Part shown: positions 17,532 to 26,730 of the stretch, piece by piece
How positions within the stretch are numbered: position 1 is the stretch's first letter
Layout: the number at the start of each line of letters is the position of its first letter
Assembly: GCF_037977235.1 (NCBI RefSeq)
Contig: NZ_CP150276.1
Span: 4,898,001 to 4,962,000, forward strand
Source: Paenibacillus sp. FSL K6-0276
GTDB taxonomy: Bacteria > Bacillota > Bacilli > Paenibacillales > Paenibacillaceae
Length of the DNA: 64,000 bases
Direction of reading: 5' to 3'
Position numbers and translations under genes: made by a program
Notes under the pieces: model-generated
Told to the model about the DNA's origin: nothing
Database searches by the model: none
Seen by the model: the letters and a program-made list of their open reading frames with translations, nothing else

Positions 17532-18717
17532 CTAATTTCCTTTCTCTGATTTTACTTGCAACTATACTCATTTGTTTTTCCCAAGTAAAATTATCTTCAG
17601 CAAATTTTCTTAATGTCTCTTCAATGGGTAGTTCAGCAATTCTCTCTAAAAAATTCATAACAGTATTAATATTTAAGGCTTCCTCGTAATGCGGTATTTT
17701 CAAAGCATAAGTAAAATCCTCTGGAATCTGTTTTTCATTGTACGCATATACAAAGGGAATCCCTCTAGCACAATATTCTTTAGTCTTTAAGGTAGACCCT
17801 TGTAAAACCCCTATTCTATGCATTCCTAATGAGGAAATTCCTAAATCAGCTTCATCAAATAGATTATCTAGTTCCTTACCACTACGCATTCCGTAAAAAC
17901 ACACATTTTCCTCTAATGATAACTTCGATCTTAGTAACTTTAAATTCTCAATTTCTCTTCCCTCTCCTACAATATAAAATTTAATGTTTTTCAAATTAGA
18001 TCGTTGATCGCTCTGATAATAATTAGCTAATCCATGAAGCACTCTATCATATCCATGCCATACATCAACATTCGCAACTCCTAATAATACTAAATTATCT
18101 GCAGCATTAGTAATTCTTTCTATTGATTTTGTTACTATAGGAATATCTTCAATTGTTACACCATTTTCGATCTCTATAACATCTATTCCCCATATTTTTT
18201 TATAAGACATGAAAGTGACTATATATGAGACAAATCTTTTAATTCTTCTACTTAATAGCTTATGTATAAGTCCTCCGATTATTTGGAAAACTAATCTTTT
18301 GATTTTTTTATTTTTAAAAAGCTGTTTGCAATACGTAATATATTCTTTCCCTATAGGATAGGTTGGCATTTCTAAATATACGTCAATCCCTCTTCTTTTA
18401 AATAATTTCAAGGTTTTATAGAACGCTGGGTCTACAAAGCCAGGGGTCCTAATATAGACAACATCATAAACATTATGGGATAGAAGTATTTTTAAAGCTT
18501 TATAAATACTAGAACGATACCATAAACCTGAAATATTATATTCTTTTAATACAACTTCTGCGGTATTAATAAAAATCAATTTATCTTCCTTTCTATAAGC
18601 TAATTCCATTTCAAATCCTTGTTTCTCCATTGCTTTAAATTGCCATAATACTTTTTTTCGAATTCCAATAGAAGATGTATCGAATAAATCAAAGTATACT
18701 AAATATAAGATTTTCAC
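17506..18717 (-). CDS. Glycosyltransferase, GT4-like (GT-B fold)
   Basis: This 403-residue protein has a GT-B fold: an N-terminal acceptor half (MKILYLVYFDLFDTSSIGIRKK) and a C-terminal donor half. The donor half has IKFYIVGEGREIENLK, VCFYGMRSGKELDNLFDEADLGISSLG and the acidic pocket LKTKEYCARGIPFVYA. The N-terminal half is divergent and the sugar is unknown. The start is GTG with an AGAGGTGGA site just upstream. It probably adds one residue of the repeat unit at the cytoplasmic membrane face. Confidence 0.78.
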   Translation of the reverse strand: MKILYLVYFDLFDTSSIGIRKKVLWQFKAMEKQGFEMELAYRKEDKLIFINTAEVVLKEYNISGLWYRSSIYKALKILLSHNVYDVVYIRTPGFVDPAFYKTLKLFKRRGIDVYLEMPTYPIGKEYITYCKQLFKNKKIKRLVFQIIGGLIHKLLSRRIKRFVSYIVTFMSYKKIWGIDVIEIENGVTIEDIPIVTKSIERITNAADNLVLLGVANVDVWHGYDRVLHGLANYYQSDQRSNLKNIKFYIVGEGREIENLKLLRSKLSLEENVCFYGMRSGKELDNLFDEADLGISSLGMHRIGVLQGSTLKTKEYCARGIPFVYAYNEKQIPEDFTYALKIPHYEEALNINTVMNFLERIAELPIEETLRKFAEDNFTWEKQMSIVASKIRERKLDESLNGGL

Positions 18718-18735
18718 ACTCCACCTCTATTTTCA

Positions 18736-19536
18736 TTATGTTGTCCTTTCGTTTCGCAAAACATTTATAACTTTATAAGGTATTAGCCCCACTATTATTG
18801 GTTTTAACACATAAATTAAACCTAAAGGTAATAATCCAAGTTGTTTAAATCCTTTATATTTCACCTTAGCCTCATCAATGCGAAATTTGTATTTACGCCT
18901 TTTATAGGCACTAGAATCTTCTCTGTACCTATATAGAGTTTCATTCAAGTTGCAACCCTTCATTCCTAAGCTATATAGTCGCATAAATAAATCGTAGTCT
19001 TCGCATCGTAATGTCTCTTTTGAAACTCGATATCCATCTACTTTCATTAAAGCGCTTTTTCGGATCATTATGCTCGGATGAATAAATGGAGAGTTAAATA
19101 GAAAACTCTTATCTATTGGTTTTTCGATCATTTTTCTATGTCCCCAGTCACCACTATCATCAAATAGAACCGCACTGCATCCTACTAACGCATATTCATT
19201 ATTATTATCTAGGAAATCAACTTGATTTTGAAACCTTTTTTCCGTTGAGATGTCATCAGCATCCATTCTAGCAATGTATTCCCCTTTTGCTATTTGAAGA
19301 CAACTATTTAATGTCGCTGCTAAGCCCTTATTTATATCGTTTTTCAAAAGAATAATTCTATTATCTTTTTGACAAACAAATTGTAAGAACTTAAACGATT
19401 CATTATTAGAACCATCATCACATATAATAAATTCAAAATCCGAATATGTTTGATTTAAAATAGAATTAATAGCCTGTAACAACATCTCTTTATTACTCGG
19501 ATTATAAACTCCCATTACAACCGATATTTTTGGCAA
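18736..19536 (-). CDS. Glycosyltransferase family 2
   Basis: This 266-residue GT-A enzyme starts ISVVMGVYNPSNKEMLLQAI, has CDDGSNN and the metal-binding DxD in YIARMDADDIS, and a later EDYDLFMRL motif. No clear membrane anchor is present apart from a hydrophobic C-terminal stretch near LLPLGLIYVLKPIIVGLIPY. The TTG start follows GGGGAGGTG by 6 nt. It should add one sugar from a nucleotide-sugar donor to the lipid-linked glycan; donor and acceptor cannot be told. Confidence 0.88.
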   Translation of the reverse strand: MPKISVVMGVYNPSNKEMLLQAINSILNQTYSDFEFIICDDGSNNESFKFLQFVCQKDNRIILLKNDINKGLAATLNSCLQIAKGEYIARMDADDISTEKRFQNQVDFLDNNNEYALVGCSAVLFDDSGDWGHRKMIEKPIDKSFLFNSPFIHPSIMIRKSALMKVDGYRVSKETLRCEDYDLFMRLYSLGMKGCNLNETLYRYREDSSAYKRRKYKFRIDEAKVKYKGFKQLGLLPLGLIYVLKPIIVGLIPYKVINVLRNERTT

Positions 19537-19588
19537 TTAAAGCACCTCCCCATTTTCTCTATCAAACTAAACCGCTAATGAGCATACT

Positions 19589-20704
19589 TCAAAACATATT
19601 GTAGATATCTTTCATTTCTTCCATAACATTCTCAAGTATGTATGGACTGGAAAATTCCAAACTCATTTGACCCATTTCAAGCTTCATATTCTTCAAATTA
19701 TAAATCTTTTCTATAAATCTACTTAAATCTTGAGTTTTATTTAAATCGAATAAAAAACCGTTTTGAAAATCCCTCACTAATTCAAGATGACCTCGGTTAA
19801 CAGACGCCACAATTGGCAGAGCACAGCACATACTTTCAATAATATTAAGTCCTAATCCTTCACGAATACTAGATGCTACAGCAATGTCGCACATTGGATA
19901 TATATCGCTTAAGTCCTCTCTATATCCTAAGAATTTAACATTATCCTGCAAACCCAGCTTCTCAACTAAAATTTTGTACTCTTGAGTAGATGATCCTTCA
20001 CCAACTAACAGCAGCTTAATCTCAGGAATACTTGCCTTGAGATTCATAATTTCTTCTATTAGAATCCTTTGGTTCTTATTCTTATTTAACTCTGCTGCGT
20101 ATATTAATAAAAAATCTTCAATATCAAACCCATACCTAGCTCTTAGTTCTTGTTTTCTTTCTATAGTGATTGGTCGATAAATTGATGGATTCACCCCAAC
20201 TCCATGCACGTGCTTAATATTTTCAGCTTTAAATTTATATTTCAACGCGCAATTGAAATCTTCATTATTTATTGTTATTAAACAATCCGTATATCGTGAC
20301 AAATATTTTTCTACAGGTAAATAAATTAACCAATTCAAGAAATTAGCTCCCTTGTAAAAATGGAATCCATGTGCAGTATAAATTATATTTGTTCCATTTT
20401 CACGAGCAGGTTTAGCAGCTAAACGAGTAACAACACCTCCAACAGGTGTGTGACAATGTATAATATTGTACTTATTTTCATTTATAATTTTTCTTAAATT
20501 AAAAAAAGCCCTCAAATTACCACTTTTAAATGGTGATCGTTCAAAAGGCACATTAAATTGTTTATCTACTAATTCGAGCTTTTCACATCCATTAGTGGCT
20601 ACATGAACTTCCCATCCCTGTTCTCTAAACCACTGTAGATAAGGTAAATGAAATGCTTTAATATGAGAAATAACAGTTGCACAAAATAAAACCTTTTTTG
20701 ACAC
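19589..20704 (-). CDS. Glycosyltransferase family 4, EpsD-like
   Basis: This 371-residue GT4 protein opens with VLFCATVISHIKAFHLPYLQWFREQGWEVHVATNG, much as B. subtilis EpsD does. It continues with IHCHTPVGGVVTRLAA, IIYTAHGFHFYKG and the donor-site EGLGLNIIESMCCALPIVAS containing the E-x7-E pair. It starts at GTG 20704 with AGGATGAG upstream. Retaining GT4 enzymes of this type commonly add N-acetylated hexosamines in exopolysaccharide pathways, but specificity is unproven here. A spacer of about 106 nt separates it from the SDR gene upstream. Confidence 0.85.
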   Translation of the reverse strand: MSKKVLFCATVISHIKAFHLPYLQWFREQGWEVHVATNGCEKLELVDKQFNVPFERSPFKSGNLRAFFNLRKIINENKYNIIHCHTPVGGVVTRLAAKPARENGTNIIYTAHGFHFYKGANFLNWLIYLPVEKYLSRYTDCLITINNEDFNCALKYKFKAENIKHVHGVGVNPSIYRPITIERKQELRARYGFDIEDFLLIYAAELNKNKNQRILIEEIMNLKASIPEIKLLLVGEGSSTQEYKILVEKLGLQDNVKFLGYREDLSDIYPMCDIAVASSIREGLGLNIIESMCCALPIVASVNRGHLELVRDFQNGFLFDLNKTQDLSRFIEKIYNLKNMKLEMGQMSLEFSSPYILENVMEEMKDIYNMF

Positions 20705-20810
20705 TTTACGCTCATCCTAACTTTATCAATTTCAAAAAACATAATTAAATAAAATTTCTTTCTATTAATGGATCTATAATAACCAAAGTATAAAAAATTC
20801 ACTTCGTAAT

Positions 20811-21782
20811 TTATCTTGCATTTTCTATGTACCATTGTTTGCAATCTCTAAATCCATCTACAAAACCAAATTCAATATAGTCACCAATCAATTTTTTACT
20901 TAAAGAAGCATCATATTTTGTTTCTTTTATTAAAGCCTTAGCTTTGTACGATAGATTGCGTTTGAAGAACTTGTCAATCAATAGTAAAGCAGAAAATGAA
21001 ATTTTATAGGGAATACGAATAATATAAAGTTTAGTATTTATTTCAATTGAAACTAGTCGTATTAAATTAATGAAAGAAACTTCTAAAGAATCCGAAATAA
21101 TAAACCGTTTCCCCAAAGTCTTATCTGTGATAATAGTTGAAACAATTCCATTAACTGCATCCTTTACATAAGTGAATGATTTTACATTTTCACCAAACCC
21201 AAGTATCGGGAATAATCCCTTCTTAATAATTTTTATTAACCCTCCAAAGTTCCCTCTATCATATTTTCCAAACAATGTCCCTAATTGCACTATACTAACA
21301 GGAAATCCAAAATCGCGGAAATATCCCAGAGCAATTTCTTCAGCTGCAAGTTTCGATTTTCCATATACACTGACTGGAATACGTTTGGATGATTCACTAA
21401 CAATTGAACTATCTTCATATGTAGCCACTGTACTTATTAAAATAAACCTAGAAATATTATTTGCCATACTTAATTTCATAAGATTATCAGTTTGCATTAC
21501 ATTAATTTGAATAAAATCTTCTTCAGAAGAATTATATGAATGGACTTGAGCTGCACAGTTAATAACAATGTCAACATTACTTAATGCCTGGTTGATTACA
21601 TCTTCTGAAGAAAGATCGCCAGGAATAATGACGACTCGTTCATCAGAAGATGACAAAAAACCTTTATTTCTAACTAAGCATCTAATTTCTTTGCAATCAA
21701 AATCCAACAATCTATCTAGTAAATGATTACCAACGCATCCAGTAGCACCAGTGATAAATATTACTTTTCCTGTTAGTTCCAT
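20811..21782 (-). CDS. NAD-dependent epimerase/dehydratase (extended SDR), possible 4-keto sugar reductase
   Basis: This 323-residue extended SDR has the nucleotide motif FITGATGCVGNHLLDRLL, the NCAAQVHSYN segment and the catalytic YGKSKLAAEE (YxxxK), followed by SIVQLGTLFGKYDRGNFGG. The CAAQVH pattern resembles WbpV-type UDP-4-keto-6-deoxy-sugar reductases more than typical GalE. With the 4,6-dehydratase at 24170 it could give UDP-QuiNAc or UDP-FucNAc, the kind of substrate used by small phosphoglycosyltransferases. That is inference: a 4-epimerase is equally possible. The gene ends 107 nt before the EpsD-like glycosyltransferase and starts 7 nt after the sugar transferase stop. Confidence 0.8.
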   Translation of the reverse strand: MELTGKVIFITGATGCVGNHLLDRLLDFDCKEIRCLVRNKGFLSSSDERVVIIPGDLSSEDVINQALSNVDIVINCAAQVHSYNSSEEDFIQINVMQTDNLMKLSMANNISRFILISTVATYEDSSIVSESSKRIPVSVYGKSKLAAEEIALGYFRDFGFPVSIVQLGTLFGKYDRGNFGGLIKIIKKGLFPILGFGENVKSFTYVKDAVNGIVSTIITDKTLGKRFIISDSLEVSFINLIRLVSIEINTKLYIIRIPYKISFSALLLIDKFFKRNLSYKAKALIKETKYDASLSKKLIGDYIEFGFVDGFRDCKQWYIENAR

Positions 21783-21788
21783 CCATAT

Positions 21789-22406
21789 TCACCCACTTAC
21801 ACCTCTTGCTCTAATGACAGAAGAGATAGTTATTAATAAAATTTTAAAATCAAAACGTAAGGATCGATGTTTTAAATAATACTCATCAAAATCAGCTTTT
21901 TGATAGTCACTGATCTCATCTCGTCCATTTACTTGTGCCCATCCTGTAAGACCAGGCACTAATGAGTGAATTCCCCTTTTTGTTCGATCAGTAATCAAAC
22001 CTGCTTGATTATATAAGGCAGGTCTTGGACCTACAAAACTCATATGACCCAACAAAATATTTATTAGTTGAGGTATCTCATCAAGACTTGATTTTCTAAG
22101 CCACTTACCAGAAGCAGTTATGTAACTTTTCGACTCAATTAAATGTGTAGGTAGATTTGGTGTATTTATAGCCATTGTTCTGAATTTAAATATAGTAAAC
22201 ATACAATTGTTTTTCCCGATTCGTTGTTGTGTGAAAAAAACTGATCCAGGAGAATCCAACCTTATTAAAATAGGTATAAATATAAAAAAGGGAGACAACA
22301 AGATTAATAAGAAGGTCGCTAAAAAAATATCGAAAACACGTTTCACAATAATCACCCGACTACTTATTTTTTTACGCTTATTTAATAGTTCATCTGCAAT
22401 ACTCAT
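21789..22406 (-). CDS. Initiating phosphoglycosyltransferase (PglC/EpsL-type bacterial sugar transferase)
   Basis: This 205-residue monotopic sugar transferase attaches a sugar-1-phosphate to undecaprenyl phosphate, the committing step of repeat-unit synthesis. The family motifs are in order: KRVFDIFLATFLLILLSP (re-entrant membrane helix), FFTQQRIGKNNCMFTIFKFRTM, LRKSSLDEIPQLINIL, MSFVGPRPALYNQ and VPGLTGWAQVNGRDEIS. It lacks the extra membrane domain of WbaP-type enzymes. The start is uncertain: AAGGA abuts the ATG directly. It is the first gene of the AT-rich cassette, 38 nt after the stop of the stalk-domain protein. Confidence 0.92.
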   Translation of the reverse strand: MSIADELLNKRKKISSRVIIVKRVFDIFLATFLLILLSPFFIFIPILIRLDSPGSVFFTQQRIGKNNCMFTIFKFRTMAINTPNLPTHLIESKSYITASGKWLRKSSLDEIPQLINILLGHMSFVGPRPALYNQAGLITDRTKRGIHSLVPGLTGWAQVNGRDEISDYQKADFDEYYLKHRSLRFDFKILLITISSVIRARGVSG

Positions 22407-22444
22407 TCCTTGAATCTGTGAATTAAATTCTCCTTACCGCTCTC

Positions 22445-23446
22445 TTAATTCGCCATTCCCCCAGCCCATTTTTTCCCGATTTCAAGCTGTGCTTCAAATT
22501 CACTTCTATACTGACTAATAATTGCCGTACTATAACCATTGCTGTTCAGTTTTTGTTCAGTGTCGGCAACTATACTATTGAAGGTAGCACTAAACGAGGA
22601 TAGTTGTTGTGCCCCTTTAGACTTAATACTTTTCTTACTCGCTTCATCTTTTGCTCCGATATATTCTTTCAAAATGCTCATTAAAGTCGATTCGCTTTGC
22701 TCTTTAAGTGCAGTAAGTTTGGCTTCCGTTTCACTAGTAATGGTTTCATAAGATACCTTTCCAGTTCCTGCAGCACCACCTCCTGTTGCACCAGTTGTAT
22801 CCTTTGGCGCTGGTGTCGCAACTGCAGAGGGATCCTTAGCGCCAACTTGTTCTTGATAAGCCTTAGAAGCAGCAGTAATGGTCTTCGTCTTCTGATCCCA
22901 GCTAATGTTATTACCTACAGATTCCGATAAAAACCGTAAGGGCACATATAAAGAGCCATTCAGGATAAAGCTAGATTGGCCCGCAGGCAGTGCCTTGGTG
23001 GAACCTTTAAATACATAGCTAGCCTTAACTTGATTAAGGACGATGTTCTTTGTTACAGCTGTAGAACTGTTACCATTTGTTGCATTCATCAAGTACTCTT
23101 TAATCGCAACAAGCTCTGAGCTGCTTGGCTCTGCTACGGTAACTTTAACGTTCTTAGCATCCCAACTTACACTCTTCTGCAAGGCATATGACATGAACCG
23201 CAATGGAACATAAGTTGTATTGTTGTACATGAATACATATTGACCTGCAGGCGTCCCAATACTCACTCCATCAAAAATCATATTCACGTTCATGCTCTGC
23301 ACTTTAATCGTAGTATTTGCAGCCTTAGTTGTTGCACTTGGTACCGCCGCCGCTGATACGGAAATAGGAGCGGATGCCGTTAAGGGCGCTAACCCTATTG
23401 AAGCTATTAACGATAGAGCTATGACTGGTAGCGTTGCTTTAGACAT
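22445..23446 (-). CDS. Secreted protein with two copper-amine-oxidase N-terminal-like (stalk) domains
   Basis: The product has 333 residues, with a signal peptide of about 30 residues (TLPVIALSLIASIGLAPLTASA). Two stalk-domain repeats follow: NMIFDGVSIGTPAGQYVFMY...YVPLRFMSYALQKSVSWD (about 50-105) and YVFKGSTKALPAGQSSFILNGSLYVPLRFLSESVGNNISWD (about 140-195). After a Gly-rich linker there is a helical C-terminal domain (about 235-333). Such domains are common in Paenibacillus surface proteins, where they probably act as wall or protein-interaction modules rather than oxidases. The ATG starts 2 nt after the stop of the upstream membrane protein, so the two are cotranscribed and may work together at the cell surface. 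Confidence 0.75.
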   Translation of the reverse strand: MSKATLPVIALSLIASIGLAPLTASAPISVSAAAVPSATTKAANTTIKVQSMNVNMIFDGVSIGTPAGQYVFMYNNTTYVPLRFMSYALQKSVSWDAKNVKVTVAEPSSSELVAIKEYLMNATNGNSSTAVTKNIVLNQVKASYVFKGSTKALPAGQSSFILNGSLYVPLRFLSESVGNNISWDQKTKTITAASKAYQEQVGAKDPSAVATPAPKDTTGATGGGAAGTGKVSYETITSETEAKLTALKEQSESTLMSILKEYIGAKDEASKKSIKSKGAQQLSSFSATFNSIVADTEQKLNSNGYSTAIISQYRSEFEAQLEIGKKWAGGMAN

Positions 23447-23448
23447 GC

Positions 23449-24144
23449 TTATTCACTTCCCTTTTCTTTCGCATTTGTTTGTTCTTCTTTAAGAACTTGA
23501 TCTCGTGTCTTCCCTTGACTCACGCCATACTTCTTAGCAACCTGTGAAAGCTCATTGTATTGTTCTTCGGATACTTTACCTAGAATAATGCTGCGTGCTT
23601 CCCGCTTCTCATCTAGATTCAAGCCACCCTTAGCTAAATCTTTTAGGCGATTAATATCAGATACGCTAAGTTGACCCAGTACAATCGAAGCTACATCTGC
23701 TTTGTCTTTAATGGTTACATTCTCTTGAATCTCTTTAGCTTTATCAGTTGAAACCTGTGCCGTATAGCCATCTGTTGAGGCACCCTCTTTTTTACTCGAA
23801 GGAACTTTCGTTGGTTCACTAGTAGTAGTCGCTGTTGTTTCTCCACCAGTTTTACCGTTATCTTTGCTACCTTGGTCACTATTCCCCTTATCATCTGTTG
23901 ATGGAGCAGTAGGTGTTGCAGACGCTACAGGTTCGACATCACCATCCACTGCTGTATCTTCAGGCGTAGTTCCTTGATCTTGACCTCCGCTAACATTACT
24001 TTCAGACTCCAGATCAAAGCCATCTGCCATTGAATTCATCAACTTATCGACGGCATAATTAGCAGCGAACAAACCACCTACACCCAGAACTACAATGATT
24101 GACAGCATCCATAAAAGGATCTTTTTCCATCGTTTGTTAAACAC
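23449..24144 (-). CDS. Single-pass membrane protein of unknown function, low-complexity linker
   Basis: I do not recognise this 231-residue protein. Residues 1-30 form a basic N-terminus plus one membrane helix (ILLWMLSIIVVLGVGGLFAA), leaving most of the chain outside the cell. Residues about 45-130 are a Ser/Thr/Gly/Asp-rich disordered linker. The C-terminal 100 residues are charged and helical, with two similar copies of an Ile-Leu-Gly-(Gln/Lys)-(Leu/Val)-Ser motif (SIVLGQLSVSDINRL and SIILGKVSEEQYNEL). The start is GTG after AAAGGGGG. Its position between the dehydratase and the stalk-domain protein suggests a role in assembly or anchoring of the polysaccharide, but this is only context. 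Confidence 0.7.
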   Translation of the reverse strand: MFNKRWKKILLWMLSIIVVLGVGGLFAANYAVDKLMNSMADGFDLESESNVSGGQDQGTTPEDTAVDGDVEPVASATPTAPSTDDKGNSDQGSKDNGKTGGETTATTTSEPTKVPSSKKEGASTDGYTAQVSTDKAKEIQENVTIKDKADVASIVLGQLSVSDINRLKDLAKGGLNLDEKREARSIILGKVSEEQYNELSQVAKKYGVSQGKTRDQVLKEEQTNAKEKGSE

Positions 24145-24169
24145 TTATGTATCCCCCTTTATGAATTAA

Positions 24170-26002
24170 TTAGCTGATAGCAACTTGAACAACAGGCTGC
24201 ATTGGTACAATTTGATTGATCACTTCACGAATGACTTCAGGATTTTCAGCCAGCACTCGATCCAATCGTTTAAACTCCAGTTCTAGCTGACTCAGACTTA
24301 TCGCATTAGGTCTACCGATAAAGATTCTTCCATGATCTGTAGAGCCTAAATTTTCTTCATCTGTCAACAACTCTTCATATAACTTCTCGCCCTCACGAAT
24401 ACCGGAGAACTGAATATCAATATCCTTATAGGGCTCATAACCAGAGAGGGTGATCAAATCTTCAGCCAATGTTAGAATCTTGACCGGTTCTCCCATATCC
24501 AGAATGAAGACTTCTCCACCTTTGGCAAAAGAACCAGATTGGATTACAAGCTGAACGGCCTCTGGAATCGTCATGAAATAACGCACCATTTCTGGATGAG
24601 TAACGGTGACCGGACCACCCACAGCAATCTGCTGCTGAAAAGCCGGAATTACGCTACCACGACTGCCAAGTACGTTCCCAAAACGCACTGCTGAGAACTT
24701 CGTTCTACTTGTGGTATGCAGACTTTGCACATACATTTCAGCAATCCGCTTACTTGCCCCCATCACACTCGTTGGGTTAACCGCTTTATCCGAAGAGATC
24801 ATGACAAATCTCTCCGCACCATATTTATCTGCACAATCTGCAACATTCCTTGTACCGAAGACATTGTTCTTAATGGCTTCCGAAGGGTTTCGTTCCATCA
24901 ATGGAACGTGTTTATGTGCTGCCGCATGAAAGACAACATGTGGATTATGGCTACTGAATACGTCCATCATCCGACTGCGGTCCTGTACATCCGCGATCAC
25001 GGTAACAATATTCAGATCAGGAAATATCTTGCGAAGCTCCATCTCAATCGTATAAATGCTATTCTCACCGTGTCCAAGTAGCATCAACTTGTCCGGGCCA
25101 AATGGAGCAATCTGCCGACATAGTTCTGAACCAATAGATCCACCAGCTCCCGTAACTAACACAGTCTTATGGTGTACATAACCTAGAATACTGTTCAAAT
25201 CCGCTATAATCGGCTCACGGCCTAGCAAATCTTCAACGCTAACATCCCGCAGTTTCTTCACCGATATTTTTCCAGCGATCAGATCGTTAAGTGCCGGTAT
25301 AATCTTAAGCTTGGCCCCTGTCTTCTTCGCAAGATTAATAATTTCAGAAATCTCAGTCCGTGAGACGGAAGGCATAGCGATAATGATCTCATGAATTTCA
25401 CGTTCTTTCACAATAGCAGGAATAGCGTAACGATTGCCCAACACTGGCACACCCAGTATAGACATATGATATTTATTAACACTATCATCAATGAAACCCA
25501 CCAGCTTGGTATGAGCAAAAGACAGTCCCATCATTTCTCTAGCAATCAATATTCCGCAATCGCCTGCACCAACAATTAGTGTATGGGTCTGAGTTTCTTT
25601 GGAATTGATTCGGTCATTATGGAGCACTCTCCACAAGAATCGAACCCCACCTACTAACAATAGAACAGTCTCCATGGTCCGAACTTCTATTGCAAAGGGC
25701 ACTCGTTCTGGCAAAATAAAATACGCTAATAAAAATGAAAGTAATGAACCTGATACAATAGCTTTTGAAACGGATATGATCTCTCCGATGCTGGCATACT
25801 GCCACATTCTTCGGTATAGACCAAAATAAATCAGGCTTCCTCCAAATGCAAACGTTGCGATCAGACCAAATTGCAGCATTTGAACAAGATAATCCTGAAG
25901 AGGTTGGTTAGAGAACCGGAACAAATAGGATGTCACGATGCTGAACCAGATGATCGCAAGGTCAATGAAGAATAAAAGAACCACTCTAGATTTCGCTGTC
26001 AT
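24170..26002 (-). CDS. Membrane-bound UDP-sugar 4,6-dehydratase (CapD/EpsC/WbpM type)
   Basis: This roughly 610-residue protein has four N-terminal membrane helices (about 1-110), a first Rossmann-like domain with LIVGAGDCGILIARE, and an SDR domain with TGAGGSIGSELCRQIAPFGP. The catalytic region SSDKAVNPTSVMGASKRIAE is characteristic of large FlaA1-like inverting or retaining UDP-GlcNAc 4,6-dehydratases. The likely reaction is UDP-GlcNAc to UDP-4-keto-6-deoxy-hexosamine. The ORF extends 15 codons upstream, but GGAGGCACTGAAA precedes the ATG at 26002, so I chose that. It follows the tyrosine kinase gene in the same operon, as in B. subtilis eps and many capsule loci. Confidence 0.9.
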   Translation of the reverse strand: MTAKSRVVLLFFIDLAIIWFSIVTSYLFRFSNQPLQDYLVQMLQFGLIATFAFGGSLIYFGLYRRMWQYASIGEIISVSKAIVSGSLLSFLLAYFILPERVPFAIEVRTMETVLLLVGGVRFLWRVLHNDRINSKETQTHTLIVGAGDCGILIAREMMGLSFAHTKLVGFIDDSVNKYHMSILGVPVLGNRYAIPAIVKEREIHEIIIAMPSVSRTEISEIINLAKKTGAKLKIIPALNDLIAGKISVKKLRDVSVEDLLGREPIIADLNSILGYVHHKTVLVTGAGGSIGSELCRQIAPFGPDKLMLLGHGENSIYTIEMELRKIFPDLNIVTVIADVQDRSRMMDVFSSHNPHVVFHAAAHKHVPLMERNPSEAIKNNVFGTRNVADCADKYGAERFVMISSDKAVNPTSVMGASKRIAEMYVQSLHTTSRTKFSAVRFGNVLGSRGSVIPAFQQQIAVGGPVTVTHPEMVRYFMTIPEAVQLVIQSGSFAKGGEVFILDMGEPVKILTLAEDLITLSGYEPYKDIDIQFSGIREGEKLYEELLTDEENLGSTDHGRIFIGRPNAISLSQLELEFKRLDRVLAENPEVIREVINQIVPMQPVVQVAIS

Positions 26003-26043
26003 TTTCAGTGCCTCCAAAAATAACATTATTGTTAAAGAACAAA

Positions 26044-26730
26044 TCAATTTCCATAGTAGTAGTAGTAGTAACCTTCGCTGGCTTTACGTTTCACATTATT
26101 GAGAACCACCCCAAGCATCTTAGCACCTACACGATCAAGGTTGGTTTTAGCTTTCACTGCAATATCGCGTTTTACCTTGCCATAGCTGACGACCATAATG
26201 ACACCATCACTCTTGGAAGCCATAATCTGCGCATCCGTAACCGCCAATAACGGTGGGGTATCAATAAGAATGACATCATAACGCTGACGCAAGTCCTGCA
26301 AAAGAGTACTCATCCGATTGGAAGCCATCATTTCCGCAGGGTTTGGCGGGATCGGTCCAGAGGTCATGATGGAAAGATTGGGAACGCCAGAGTCTTGGAC
26401 AGTGTCCTCAAGAACAGCCTGCTGAGACAACAGCGACGATAAACCGAAACGGTTACTAAGTGAAAAAGTCTTGTGAGCTGTGGGCTTCCGCAAATCCGCG
26501 TCAATCAAGAGTACTTTCTTATCTGCCTGTGCGTATGCCGCCGCTAGGTTAGCAGATACCGTAGATTTACCTTCCTCCGGACCGGACGAAGTTACCATGA
26601 TTACTTGAATGGTCTCATCCACAGAGGAAAAATCAATATTCGTGCGCAGCGCGCGAAACGCTTCCGATACAGGCGAGCGCGGGTTCGTAACGGTAATCAG
26701 ATGACGTTGTTTATTTGGCAGCTGTGACAT
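26044..26730 (-). CDS. ywqD: BY-kinase (CpsD/YwqD-type tyrosine kinase)
   Basis: This roughly 228-residue cytoplasmic bacterial tyrosine kinase regulates polysaccharide polymerisation and export. Walker A is in TSSGPEEGKSTVSANLAAAYAQ, Walker A' in VLLIDADLRKPTAH, and Walker B in YDVILIDTPP. The C-terminus ends in a cluster of six consecutive tyrosines, the expected autophosphorylation tail. The annotated ORF could start further upstream inside the modulator gene, but GGGGGA lies 8 nt before the ATG at 26730, giving a start overlapping the modulator by 20 nt. It works with the modulator (activator) and the PHP phosphatase at 29794. Confidence 0.92.
   Translation of the reverse strand: MSQLPNKQRHLITVTNPRSPVSEAFRALRTNIDFSSVDETIQVIMVTSSGPEEGKSTVSANLAAAYAQADKKVLLIDADLRKPTAHKTFSLSNRFGLSSLLSQQAVLEDTVQDSGVPNLSIMTSGPIPPNPAEMMASNRMSTLLQDLRQRYDVILIDTPPLLAVTDAQIMASKSDGVIMVVSYGKVKRDIAVKAKTNLDRVGAKMLGVVLNNVKRKASEGYYYYYYGN

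Noticed and set aside
24170..26047. Earlier start (26047) for the 4,6-dehydratase
   Set aside because: The extra 15 residues overlap the tyrosine kinase gene and have no ribosome-binding site, while GGAGG sits just before the ATG at 26002.
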